From the NCBI GenBank assembly GCA_965221465.1, contig OZ244892.1, positions 1,984,001 to 2,048,000 on the forward strand: a stretch of 64,000 nucleotides of DNA, read 5' to 3'. The translations under genes were made by a program, and so were the position numbers. Below, one piece after another: positions 27,039-35,349 of this stretch (positions are counted from its first letter, which is position 1; each line of letters begins with the position of its first letter). The stretch is from Azophilus sp965221465. GTDB taxonomy: Bacteria; Pseudomonadota; Gammaproteobacteria; Pseudomonadales; Azotimanducaceae. The notes under the pieces are model-generated. The model did not search any database. It was not told the origin of the DNA and saw only the letters and a list, made by a program, of their open reading frames with translations.

Positions 27039-28985
27039 TCAAGGATCAAGAGGATCTTCAAAAGGCGGGTCTTTACGAGCCGAGCAGGCGTTCCTGCAGG
27101 CCAGCTCTGAAGAAAACGGCCCTTTGACCGGCAAGCGGCAGTCCGAGTAGAAGCAGCCGTACCCACCACCGCTACAGGCGGTTAAGTACCACCCGGCCCA
27201 TTCGGTATTCGTCCCCATTGCCGCACGCGCCAACGGATGGTCGCCGACGGGACAGCCGTTCTTGACGCTTCGCGTCTGGATAAACTCCCCGCACTTCGTG
27301 CTCGCCGGGGGCGACCAGGCGGTGAACGTCGGCTGCTTGGTGCCGTCCTTGGTCTCCGTCTCGGTGGTTTGGGGGCAGGGGCAGGCCTTCTCACCGGAGT
27401 TGCATTGGCGATAACGCGAGACTTGATCACCAACGCAGACCGAGGACGCCTCGCCGGGGCTCCACGGCGACCAGATGGTACAATCCGCTCCAGCCTTGCA
27501 CTCTGGATCCGGTCCCTCGCAGGGTAGCGTCAGGCACTCGCCGGGGTTGTCGGGGTCGTCGACCTTCTCGAAACCCGACGCACACTCGCCGGCATCGCAG
27601 TCGTAGGGATCCGGGCACTTGCAGGGCTTTTCGTACTCGCAGTCCACGGTCTTACACTTGGCCGGATTGTTTTCATCCTGGACCACCTTTGTTCCGGTCC
27701 GGTTCGAGCACGATTTCGCCGTACACTCCGACGTCTTACAAGGCGGACAGGTGTAGTCCCGCGATTCCGCCACGGACACGTTATTGCACGACCAGGTGCA
27801 GGGCGTGGTCCCCCCGGCCCCCGGCGAGCCCGGGGTACAGGTGCGGGTGCGCCGTTCCTGGGTGGCGTCGGGGCAGGTGCCGTCGATCGCCCACTTGCTC
27901 CACTGGGTAACGGAATAGGGCACACAGGCCACCGGACAGGTGTAGGACCGGGTTTCGGTCGTGGACACGCCCGCGCACGTCCAGTCGCAGGTGCCGGTTT
28001 CCCCGGGGCTGCCCGCGGTGCAACTGCGTGAGCGCGACTGCGTCGCCGCCCCCGGACAACTGCCGTCGATCGCCCAGGCGGTCCACGGGGTGATGCTGGC
28101 CGGCACGCAGGGGTTGGCGGCGCAGGCGGCGTGATTGAGGGCCTCGGTGGTGGTGGTGATGGGGTAGGCGGTCGGGCAGACCCCGGAGGAAGGACAGGTG
28201 CCGGCGGTGCAGCTGTAGGTGCGACTGCACGCCCGGGTGGTGCCGTTGCAGACGCAGGACTCGGCCCCGGCGGTCTCCGACCAGGACGTACAGGCGGTGG
28301 AAGAGTTGCAGTTCTGGACCGCACAGTTGGCATCGGCCGGGGTGCAGGTCCAGCGGTCGACCACCGCGGTGCCGGTATCGGACGTGGTGACCTCGCTCGC
28401 CGTACCGGCGGCGCAGGCGCCGACATCGGAACCGCAGACGGCGGGGGTGTTGCAGTCGGGGGTGGGGCAATCGCGGGTCTCGGGGTCGCGATCGCTGCAC
28501 GTCGCCTTGGTGCAGAGTCCGGAACCCGGGGTGCAGGTGGTGCTGCGGGTCTGGGTGGAACCGGGCTCGCAGGGGTCGGGCAGCCAGTCGCCGGTGGTGT
28601 AGGTGGCCTCGGTGCAGCGCTCGCAGCTCCGGGTCTCGGTGTGGCCGTCCGGGGGACAGGTGGCGTCGGGGCAGGTGCCCGCGGTGCAGGACAGCAGTGT
28701 GCGGGTCTGTTCCCCGCCGAGGCAGTCGCCCCACTCGGACCAGGTGAGGGTGGCCTCGGTGCACGTGGCCGGTTCCTCGCAGACGGTGCGCGACTCGGAA
28801 TCCGACGGACAGTAGCTGCCGCCGTTGCACGGCGGCAGGTAACCGCTGGCGTTGGGGTCGGGTTCGGTGCAGGCGCGGGTCTCGTTCTGACAGGTCTGGC
28901 CGTTGGTGTCGGTGAAGGGCTCGCCGACGGGGGTCCAGGGTTCCCAGGGCGGCTCGTCGACGTGGGCGCACGCGCTCCTCGCCAT
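27039..28985 (-). CDS. cysteine-rich thrombospondin type-1-like repeat protein, probably 5' truncated
   Basis: About 648 residues, extremely rich in Cys, Thr and Ser. Several units resemble TSP1 modules: a W-x-x-W start (WSEWGDC, WTAWAIDGSC, WSKWAIDGTC, WSPWSPGE) followed by a Q-x-R-x-R-x-C strand (TQSRSRSC, TQERRTRTC). The C-terminal 40 residues (GCFYSDC...FSSELACRNAC) faintly recall a Kunitz ending. TSP1 repeats mediate adhesion in animals and occur in some host-associated bacteria. No signal peptide is present at the best ATG (28985), and the upstream antisense frame belongs to another gene fragment, so the N-terminus was probably lost. Surface location is inferred from the cysteines. Confidence 0.6.
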   Translation of the reverse strand: MARSACAHVDEPPWEPWTPVGEPFTDTNGQTCQNETRACTEPDPNASGYLPPCNGGSYCPSDSESRTVCEEPATCTEATLTWSEWGDCLGGEQTRTLLSCTAGTCPDATCPPDGHTETRSCERCTEATYTTGDWLPDPCEPGSTQTRSTTCTPGSGLCTKATCSDRDPETRDCPTPDCNTPAVCGSDVGACAAGTASEVTTSDTGTAVVDRWTCTPADANCAVQNCNSSTACTSWSETAGAESCVCNGTTRACSRTYSCTAGTCPSSGVCPTAYPITTTTEALNHAACAANPCVPASITPWTAWAIDGSCPGAATQSRSRSCTAGSPGETGTCDWTCAGVSTTETRSYTCPVACVPYSVTQWSKWAIDGTCPDATQERRTRTCTPGSPGAGGTTPCTWSCNNVSVAESRDYTCPPCKTSECTAKSCSNRTGTKVVQDENNPAKCKTVDCEYEKPCKCPDPYDCDAGECASGFEKVDDPDNPGECLTLPCEGPDPECKAGADCTIWSPWSPGEASSVCVGDQVSRYRQCNSGEKACPCPQTTETETKDGTKQPTFTAWSPPASTKCGEFIQTRSVKNGCPVGDHPLARAAMGTNTEWAGWYLTACSGGGYGCFYSDCRLPVKGPFSSELACRNACSARKDPPFEDPLDP

Positions 28986-29259
28986 CGGCCAGCGCCTGCC
29001 GGGGAACCCGCTCGCCGCATTGGCGCCGGCGGGCGCGCGGGTCGAGATCGAGCCGTGGGCGCGCCGGGCGCCCGTCGCCCTGCGGGCGCTCATCGGCGCC
29101 TACCTCGACCGAGCGCCCCTGCACGTCTGGTGTGCGGACGAGGCCGGGACGTTCGAGTGCACCTTCTCGCCCGCCGCGATCTATCGAGCGGCCGGGCGCT
29201 ATTACGTACACGGCTATCAACGCCCGGCCAGCGTTGCGGCGCTTGACGGGACGGGGTGA
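28964..29259 (+). pseudogene. C-terminal fragment, possibly of a WYL-domain regulator
   Basis: A plus-strand frame of about 95 residues without a convincing start ends ALDGTG and stop. The part PLHVWCADEAGTF...FSPAAIYRAAGRYYVHGYQ has the strand order of WYL domains (short strands, then P-x-x-I/L, then R-W/Y-Y-x-x-G). It abuts and overlaps the truncated 5' end of the opposite-strand TSP1-like gene. It therefore looks like the edge of an insertion or rearrangement. The WYL assignment is tentative. Confidence 0.4.
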
Positions 29260-29311
29260 CTGGCGTAAACCCCCTACAACCGCCGGTAGCGGCGCCTCGC
29301 GGAGATCTCCA

Positions 29312-30838
29312 ATGCTTGTCCGACCCTCCCTCGCCGCGCTCCTCCTCGGCGCGCTTTCCGCGGCCGCACTCGCCCAAGGCGGGCGTGAGCACGTCATCCC
29401 GCTGTTCCTGCCCGCCGACGCCCCGGAGACGGGTGCGGCCGGGCGTCAGCAGGGGTTCCTGCGCGTGATCAACCGCTCGGCGCAGGCCGGGGTGGCGCAG
29501 ATCGTCGCCCACGACGACGGCGGCACCCGCCACGGCCCCGTCGAACTCGCACTCGACGCGCACGCCACCGTACACCTCAATTCCGACGACCTCGAGAACG
29601 GCAACACCGGCAAGGGGCTCGACGGCGCGCTCGGCGGGGGGCGCGGCAACTGGCGGCTGGTGCTGGCGAGCGAGACGCTCGACCTCGAACCGCTCGCCTA
29701 CGTGCGCACCCGCGGCGACGGGCTCCTGATCGCCATGAACGGGTCCGCCGCCGAGGTCGACAACGGCGTGCATCTCGTGCCCGTCTTCAACCCGGCCAGC
29801 AACCCGAACCAGCGCAGTTCCCTGCGCATCGCCAACCTCGACGACGCGCGTGCCGAGGTCGAGATCGCCGGGCGCGACGACGACGGCCAGCCGGGGGCGG
29901 CGGCCGTCGCCACCACCGTGCCGGCGCGCGGCGCCATCCAGCTGACCGCCGTCGACCTCGAAGAGATGGGCCTCGGCGATGGCGCCGGCAAGTGGTCGCT
30001 CACCGTGACCGCCAACCGCCGGGTGCGCGTGGTCAGCCTCATGGACACGCCGAGCGGCCACCTCGCCAACCTGTCCGCGGCACGACCGGAGTATCGCGGC
30101 GCGACGGGCCTCTACCGGCTCTACTTCGACGACGACGACCGCGAAACGGGCGACGGCTTTCTCGTCCTGCTCCCGGACAGCCGCCTCTACGCGTGGCTGC
30201 CGGAGTCGGATGGGGTCAACCGCATCGCCCGCGGGGCGTACGAGACTGAGGGCCGCTCCCTGACGGCCAGCGGGGTCGTCTACGAGTCCGGGCGGCTGAA
30301 CGTCTCGGCGACTTCCCTCGTCGGTGGCGCCGAGTCGGTCACCTTCGCGGCCGAGGTCGAAAGCGGCGACTGGATTCGGGGCGACTACGCGGTGGCGGAC
30401 GGCGCGCGGCGGCGCTTCTCGGGCGCGGCGTTTGCCGGGTTCGAACGGGGCGGGGCGACGGCGGCGATCGCGGGCGTCTGGCGGCCCCTCGGCGAGGACC
30501 CCGACCTGCCCGCGACGCTCGACGTCGGCGCGGACGGCGTCGTGGACGGGGTGCTGGCGGTCGACGGGGGCGTCTACGGGGACCTCGAGTGCGCGTTCGA
30601 TGCGACATTCGCACCCGTCCACCCGGCCTACGCCGTCTACCGCGCCGCCCCGGCCGTCGACTGCGGGCCGATCGCCGTCGGCGGCGAAGAGAACCCGGAA
30701 GCGGTCGAGAGCGTGTTCGCGATCATGGATCCGCCACGCCAGCCGGGCGACGGCGGACGTGCGCTCATGCTCTCCATCCTGCCCGGCGACGACAACGAGG
30801 TCGGCTTCGGCGGGCTCTACGGACGAGACGGCCCATGA
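29312..30838 (+). CDS. secreted beta-rich protein of unknown function
   Basis: 508 residues with a clear signal peptide (LAALLLGALSAAALAQGG, cleavage after AQ or LAQ). Two tandem regions follow the pattern HVIPLFLPADAP...RQQGFLRVINRS...VHLNSDDLENGNTGKGLDG...GNWRL and then HLVPVFNPASNPNQRSSLRI...GAGKWSLTV, that is, a duplicated beta-sandwich module with asparagine/aspartate-rich turns. I recall similar modules in proteins of marine bacteria but know no function. The C-terminal third has FDDDDRETGDG and other acidic turns. ATG 29312 is preceded by GGAG. It stands between the two metalloprotease arrays. Confidence 0.75.
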   Translation: MLVRPSLAALLLGALSAAALAQGGREHVIPLFLPADAPETGAAGRQQGFLRVINRSAQAGVAQIVAHDDGGTRHGPVELALDAHATVHLNSDDLENGNTGKGLDGALGGGRGNWRLVLASETLDLEPLAYVRTRGDGLLIAMNGSAAEVDNGVHLVPVFNPASNPNQRSSLRIANLDDARAEVEIAGRDDDGQPGAAAVATTVPARGAIQLTAVDLEEMGLGDGAGKWSLTVTANRRVRVVSLMDTPSGHLANLSAARPEYRGATGLYRLYFDDDDRETGDGFLVLLPDSRLYAWLPESDGVNRIARGAYETEGRSLTASGVVYESGRLNVSATSLVGGAESVTFAAEVESGDWIRGDYAVADGARRRFSGAAFAGFERGGATAAIAGVWRPLGEDPDLPATLDVGADGVVDGVLAVDGGVYGDLECAFDATFAPVHPAYAVYRAAPAVDCGPIAVGGEENPEAVESVFAIMDPPRQPGDGGRALMLSILPGDDNEVGFGGLYGRDGP

Positions 30839-30984
30839 GCGGGCCGCGGAGCGGACCGGAATTCGCGGCGCTCGGGCTCACCCTCTGCCCACACTCGAAC
30901 GACTGGCGGGGCGCGGAAGATCGCCAGCGGGCGGCCGCCCGGCGCATGGTGCCCCCCCACGAAAACCCAAACCTCTGGGACTAA
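30835..30984 (+). CDS. possible small protein, unknown
   Basis: A 49-residue frame beginning with an ATG that overlaps the preceding stop (ATGA). The sequence is polar, with one cysteine and an arginine-rich centre, and ends PHENPNLWD. The coupling is the only support; it could be a spurious frame. Confidence 0.3.
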   Translation: MSGPRSGPEFAALGLTLCPHSNDWRGAEDRQRAAARRMVPPHENPNLWD

Positions 30985-31179
30985 GAGGCGGCCGTGAACC
31001 GGGCGTAAGACGCCTCGTTTGAAGCCGCCTGTGCGGCGTTGTCCGCTTCGAACGTCGCTGCCCCACACGCACACCGAGGCGGACTGGACAGGTCGGGCGA
31101 CGTTGCGTTCAGGCGGGACCGATCGACAACGATATCGCCCGTCCCGCGGGAGAGAGACAAACGGCGAGAAAGCGCGCGC

Positions 31180-31209
31180 TTGACCCGCTCCAAAAACCGG
31201 GCCTATCCT
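31180..31209 (+). promoter_or_regulatory. promoter of metalloprotease array B
   Basis: TTGACC, an 18-base spacer and TATCCT, followed by the ATG of copy 6 at 31233 with GGAGA between. Near-identical to the block before copy 1. The bases before it (30985-31179) hold no gene that I can support. Confidence 0.6.
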
Positions 31210-31232
31210 GCCCGGCACAACGGAGACGCGCC

Positions 31233-33269
31233 ATGTCTACCCACACCCCGAACGCGCCAAACGGCCGGTCCGGGTTCGACAACGCGGGGGCGACGGCCCC
31301 AGCCTCCCTGCTTCTCCCGGGCCGTCGCTCCCGCTTCCCCGTGCTCAAGACGGGCGCGGCCGCGCTGTTGGCGCTCGTCTTGGCCGGCTGCCGATTCGAC
31401 CTCACGCCCGACGCCTTCGACCACGCCGCCACCGTCGGCGAGACGGTGCGCGACACCCTCACACTCTCGAACCCGAGCGACGAGCCGGTCGATTTCTCGC
31501 TGGACGTCAACGGCAGTGGACTGACGGTCTCGCCGGCGTCCGGCGTGCTCGCGCCTGGGGCAGAGATGGCCATTGCCGTCGAGGCGGACTGTGAGGAGCC
31601 GGGGCTCGTCGATACGGAGATTGCGGTCTCCGGCTGGACCGGCAAGCAGGGGGCGACGGTGGGGGTGCCCTTTGCGTTGGAGTGCGCCACTCCGATCGGG
31701 ACGCAACTGATGCGGCTGGAAGTGCTCCAAGGCCCGCCGGTGTTCCGCAAGGACTATCTCCGCGGCACGGAAACCAAGCCCGTGAACCTGCATCGCCCGG
31801 AAAACGGGGCGGAGCCGGTGCCGGAGTGGCAATCGCGGAGAGACGTCGACGACGGCAGCGGCGACGAGTACTACCCGTCGAAGGACGACGCCTGGTCGTT
31901 CGACAACGAAGGGATGGTCACGGGCATCTGGGGCCGCCGAGCGGCCGTGGCGCTGACCGCCTTTCATGAAGACGCCTCGCCGCCGGAGTTGGCGGCGACG
32001 GTGGATAGCGAGGAATTGCCCGAGCTGAAGCGCGAGACGGCAAGCTTCGGCAACGGTTACGAGACGGTGGTGGTGTTCGACGTCGCGCCCGAACGGTACC
32101 AGCGCGGGGCGGTGCTCGAGGTGGCCATGGAAGCCGACGGGGTGAGCGCGACCGACACGCTGGCGTTCTTCGGCGAGACGGTCGAACCGCTCATGGTGAC
32201 CTGGATCCCGATCGAGACTGCCGACTTTCCGGGGCCGGAGATCGATGCGGAGTTCTACATGGCAGCGACGGCGTCGTGGCTGCCGGTGGCCGAAACCGTC
32301 ACCGGGGTCGGTCCGACGATGACCTACGAGGAGGTCGGCGGCGAGAAACCCGGCCGGCGTTACGACATCGTCGAAGCTGCTGAGCAACTCGGCGAGCACC
32401 GGGCGCGCCACGCGTGCGGGTACGACGAGATCTACATCGGCCTCTTCAACAACTTCGCCATGTTCAACGCGGAAGACTCGAGCGGCGCGATCGGCTACGC
32501 TGGCCCCGGAATCATCGGCAGTACGATCATCCACTTCGAGGACGAGGAGATACTGCCGTTGGACATCCACCACATGGCGATGCTGAACGCCCACGAATTG
32601 GGGCATTATTTCCATCAGAGCCACGTGCCGGGGTGTCACATGCGGGGCGCGACGACCGTCGACTACCCCTATCCGGAGGGAAAGGTCGGCCCGGCGCGCG
32701 GCTGGGACTGGATCTCCATGCAGTTCGCGGAGCGCGACGAGCACCTGGTGCTGTCGCCCCGGCACCTGTCGCGAGGGATCAGCGATTTCATGATGGCGTG
32801 TGGCGTTGAATGGGTCGTTTCCGACTTTTCCTATCAGTTGATGGCCCTGTACCGCCAGTCGCCGGAGGCTGAGAGAGCGACGGGTTGTGACGTCGGCACG
32901 GAAACCGCGCGGCTGGTGACCAAGTCGACCCGGGCGGTGGCGGCGCCGCCGCCTCGGAGCATTGCGCTAGCCGGGACGCTCTCCGACGAAGGTCTCGCAA
33001 CGATCACCCTGGCCGAGCTGAACACCAACGCGCCTTGGCGGACGCCTAGGGCCGGCAGGCTTACCCTGGAAGTGCTGGACGCGGGCGGCAGCGTACTGCA
33101 CCGCGAACCGCTCACTGTGTCGCACGCCGGCCACGATCACGGCCGCGGCGTTGGTGACCGAACGGCGCTGTGGAGCACGCGGGTTCCCTACCGCACCGGT
33201 GCCGAGACGGTGGTGCTGCGCGGTGCGGCGGGAGACGTGCTGGCCGAGATGGCACTAAACCGTGATTAG
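31233..33269 (+). CDS. metzincin-like zinc metalloprotease lipoprotein, array B copy 6 (first)
   Basis: 678 residues, same length and leader type as copy 1 (MSTHTPNAPNGRSGFD, lipobox LVLAGC). The two are the only copies with this leader and the only ones with their own promoter. Zinc motif H454ELGHYFHQSH and FMMAC are present. The region after the Ig-like domain follows copy 1 (LQGPPVFRKDYLRG). Unlike copy 1, it has LFNNFAMFNAEDSSGAIGY before the catalytic helix. It starts a second five-gene overlapping operon. Confidence 0.85.
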   Translation: MSTHTPNAPNGRSGFDNAGATAPASLLLPGRRSRFPVLKTGAAALLALVLAGCRFDLTPDAFDHAATVGETVRDTLTLSNPSDEPVDFSLDVNGSGLTVSPASGVLAPGAEMAIAVEADCEEPGLVDTEIAVSGWTGKQGATVGVPFALECATPIGTQLMRLEVLQGPPVFRKDYLRGTETKPVNLHRPENGAEPVPEWQSRRDVDDGSGDEYYPSKDDAWSFDNEGMVTGIWGRRAAVALTAFHEDASPPELAATVDSEELPELKRETASFGNGYETVVVFDVAPERYQRGAVLEVAMEADGVSATDTLAFFGETVEPLMVTWIPIETADFPGPEIDAEFYMAATASWLPVAETVTGVGPTMTYEEVGGEKPGRRYDIVEAAEQLGEHRARHACGYDEIYIGLFNNFAMFNAEDSSGAIGYAGPGIIGSTIIHFEDEEILPLDIHHMAMLNAHELGHYFHQSHVPGCHMRGATTVDYPYPEGKVGPARGWDWISMQFAERDEHLVLSPRHLSRGISDFMMACGVEWVVSDFSYQLMALYRQSPEAERATGCDVGTETARLVTKSTRAVAAPPPRSIALAGTLSDEGLATITLAELNTNAPWRTPRAGRLTLEVLDAGGSVLHREPLTVSHAGHDHGRGVGDRTALWSTRVPYRTGAETVVLRGAAGDVLAEMALNRD

Positions 33270-35349
33270 GGTCAACAGCTACAGCATGAACATGAGCGGC
33301 TTCCGCCATCCCTGCAGTCGGTCCGGTGCAGCGCTGCTGCTGGCCGTGCGTACGAGGGCGGCGGCCACAGCCTCCCTCCTTCTCTTTGGCCGTCGCTCCC
33401 GCGCCCCGGCACTCCGGGCCGGTGCGACCGTGCTGTTGGCCGTGAGCCTGGCCGGCTGCCGATTCGACCTCACGCCCGACGCCTTCGAGCACGCCGCCAC
33501 CGTCGGCGAGACGGTGCGCGATACCCTGACGCTCTCGAACCCCAGTGACGAGCCGGTCGATTTCTCGCTGGAAGTCAACGGCAGCGGGCTGACGGTCTCG
33601 CCGGCGACCGGCGTGCTCGCGCCTGGGGCCGAGGTGGCCATTACCGTCTCTGCGGACTGCGAGGAGCCGGGGCTCGTCGACACGGAGATTGCGGTCTCCG
33701 GCTGGACCGGCAAGCAGGGGGCGACGGTGGGGGTGCCGTTTGCGCTCGAGTGCGCCACCCCTGTTGGGACGCAGTTGATGCGCCTTGAAGTGTTCCAGGG
33801 GCCGCCCGTCTTCCTCAAGGATTATCTGCGCGGCACGGAAACCAAGCCCGTGAACCTGCACCGGCCGGAAAACGGGGCCGAGCCGGTGCCGGAACACCGC
33901 GGCGGGCAGTCGCTTGATGACGGGAGCGGAAATTCCAGATATCTATCCAGAGACGACGCCTGGTCGTCCGAAAACGAAGGCATGGTGACGGGCATCTGGG
34001 GTCGCCGGGCCGCGGTCGCGGTCACAGCGTTCCACCCCGAAGAGTTGCCGAGCGCGGAATTATCGGCGACGGTGAACGGGGAGGCGCTGCCGGAACTGAC
34101 GCGCGACACTGCGTCATACGGGGACGGATTCGAGACGGTGGCGGTGTTCGATGTGTCGCGCGAACGCTACCGGCGCGGAGCGGTGCTAGAGGTCGCCGTG
34201 GCGACCGATGGGCAGGAAGAGACCGACACACTGCCATTCTTCGGTGAGACGGTCGAGCCGCTGCTGGTGACTTGGGTACCGATCGAGTTGGCGGAATTCC
34301 CGGCGCCAACCGTCGATGCGGAAGTCTACATGGAAGGCTTGGCGGCGTGGCTGCCGATCGCCGAAAGGAAGACCGGCGTCGGGCCGACGATGAATTACGT
34401 CGAGCGCGGCGACGAGGGGTACCGCAACCGCGTCTATCTCCTGGATGTCGCGGAGCAATTACTCGAACACCACGCCCGCCACGCCTGCGGCCACCACGAA
34501 ATTTACGTCGGCTTCTGGGACAACCACCGGCTTCTGCTCGAAGAGGGGCAGGGGGGGCCGCAAGGCATCGTGCTCGGTGGTCGAGGGTCGATTGCCATCG
34601 GTGCGCAGATCGCCGATGTCGTCGACCCACCGTCGCTTAATGGAATTAGAGGAGCCCACATGCTCAACGCGCATGAGGTCGGCCACCTGCTCTGGATGGG
34701 ACATGTCGCCGGCTGCAACATGCGAGGACCGACGACCACGGAATATCCTTACGCCGAGGGCAAGGTCGGTCCGGCGCGCGGCTGGGATTGGATTTCGATG
34801 CAGTTTGCGGAGCGCGACGAGTTTCTCCCTCTGGATCCACGCCGGCTGTCGCGGCCGATCAATGATTTCATGATGGCTTGCGGCGGCAATTGGGTTGTTT
34901 CCGACTTCTCCTACCAGCTGATGGCGTTGTTTCAGCAATCGCCGTCGAAGGCGTACGATGCGGACATTTGCTACGACAGCAAGGACGCCACGGCATCGGT
35001 GACGAAGGCGATGCAGCGGGAGGCGGTGCCGCGGCGCAGTCTAGCGCTTGCTGGGACGCTTACCGATGAAGGCCTCGCGACGATTACCCTGGCCGAACCG
35101 AACGACAACGCGCCCTGGCGAGCGCCATCGGCAGGCGGGTTTACCCTGGAAGTGCTCGACGCGGGCGGTGGCGTACTGCACCGCGAACCGCTCGTCGTCG
35201 CGCACGCCGGCCACGACCACGGTCACGGCCTCGGCCAACGAACGGCGCTGTGGAGCACGCGGGTTCCGTATCAACCGGGCGCCGAGACGGTGGTGCTGCG
35301 CGGCGCCGCGGGAGACGTGCTGGCCGAAATGGCACTAAACCGTGATTAG
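33262..35349 (+). CDS. metzincin-like metalloprotease lipoprotein, array B copy 7 (divergent subtype)
   Basis: 695 residues, GTG start. The leader and Ig-like domain match the other copies, but the middle and catalytic domain are clearly different: EHRGGQSLDDGSGNSRYLS, YRNRVYLLDVAEQLLEHHAR, and a zinc motif HEVGHLLWMGH within a new surrounding (GAHMLNA). FMMACGGNWVVSDFSYQ is intact, so this is the only apparently functional member of the subtype shared with broken copy 4. The last 100 residues revert to the common sequence, showing that the copy is a mosaic. Confidence 0.85.
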   Translation: MIRVNSYSMNMSGFRHPCSRSGAALLLAVRTRAAATASLLLFGRRSRAPALRAGATVLLAVSLAGCRFDLTPDAFEHAATVGETVRDTLTLSNPSDEPVDFSLEVNGSGLTVSPATGVLAPGAEVAITVSADCEEPGLVDTEIAVSGWTGKQGATVGVPFALECATPVGTQLMRLEVFQGPPVFLKDYLRGTETKPVNLHRPENGAEPVPEHRGGQSLDDGSGNSRYLSRDDAWSSENEGMVTGIWGRRAAVAVTAFHPEELPSAELSATVNGEALPELTRDTASYGDGFETVAVFDVSRERYRRGAVLEVAVATDGQEETDTLPFFGETVEPLLVTWVPIELAEFPAPTVDAEVYMEGLAAWLPIAERKTGVGPTMNYVERGDEGYRNRVYLLDVAEQLLEHHARHACGHHEIYVGFWDNHRLLLEEGQGGPQGIVLGGRGSIAIGAQIADVVDPPSLNGIRGAHMLNAHEVGHLLWMGHVAGCNMRGPTTTEYPYAEGKVGPARGWDWISMQFAERDEFLPLDPRRLSRPINDFMMACGGNWVVSDFSYQLMALFQQSPSKAYDADICYDSKDATASVTKAMQREAVPRRSLALAGTLTDEGLATITLAEPNDNAPWRAPSAGGFTLEVLDAGGGVLHREPLVVAHAGHDHGHGLGQRTALWSTRVPYQPGAETVVLRGAAGDVLAEMALNRD

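Noticed and set aside
28131..29246. Glycine-rich plus-strand frame of 371 codons opposite the TSP1-like gene
   Set aside because: Composition is that of an antisense shadow (Gly, Ala, Arg runs). The cysteine spacing of the minus strand is the meaningful signal.
27781..29397. Long minus-strand frame rich in Arg/His parallel to the cysteine-rich gene
   Set aside because: It is a GC-driven shadow in another phase with low-complexity composition and no motif.
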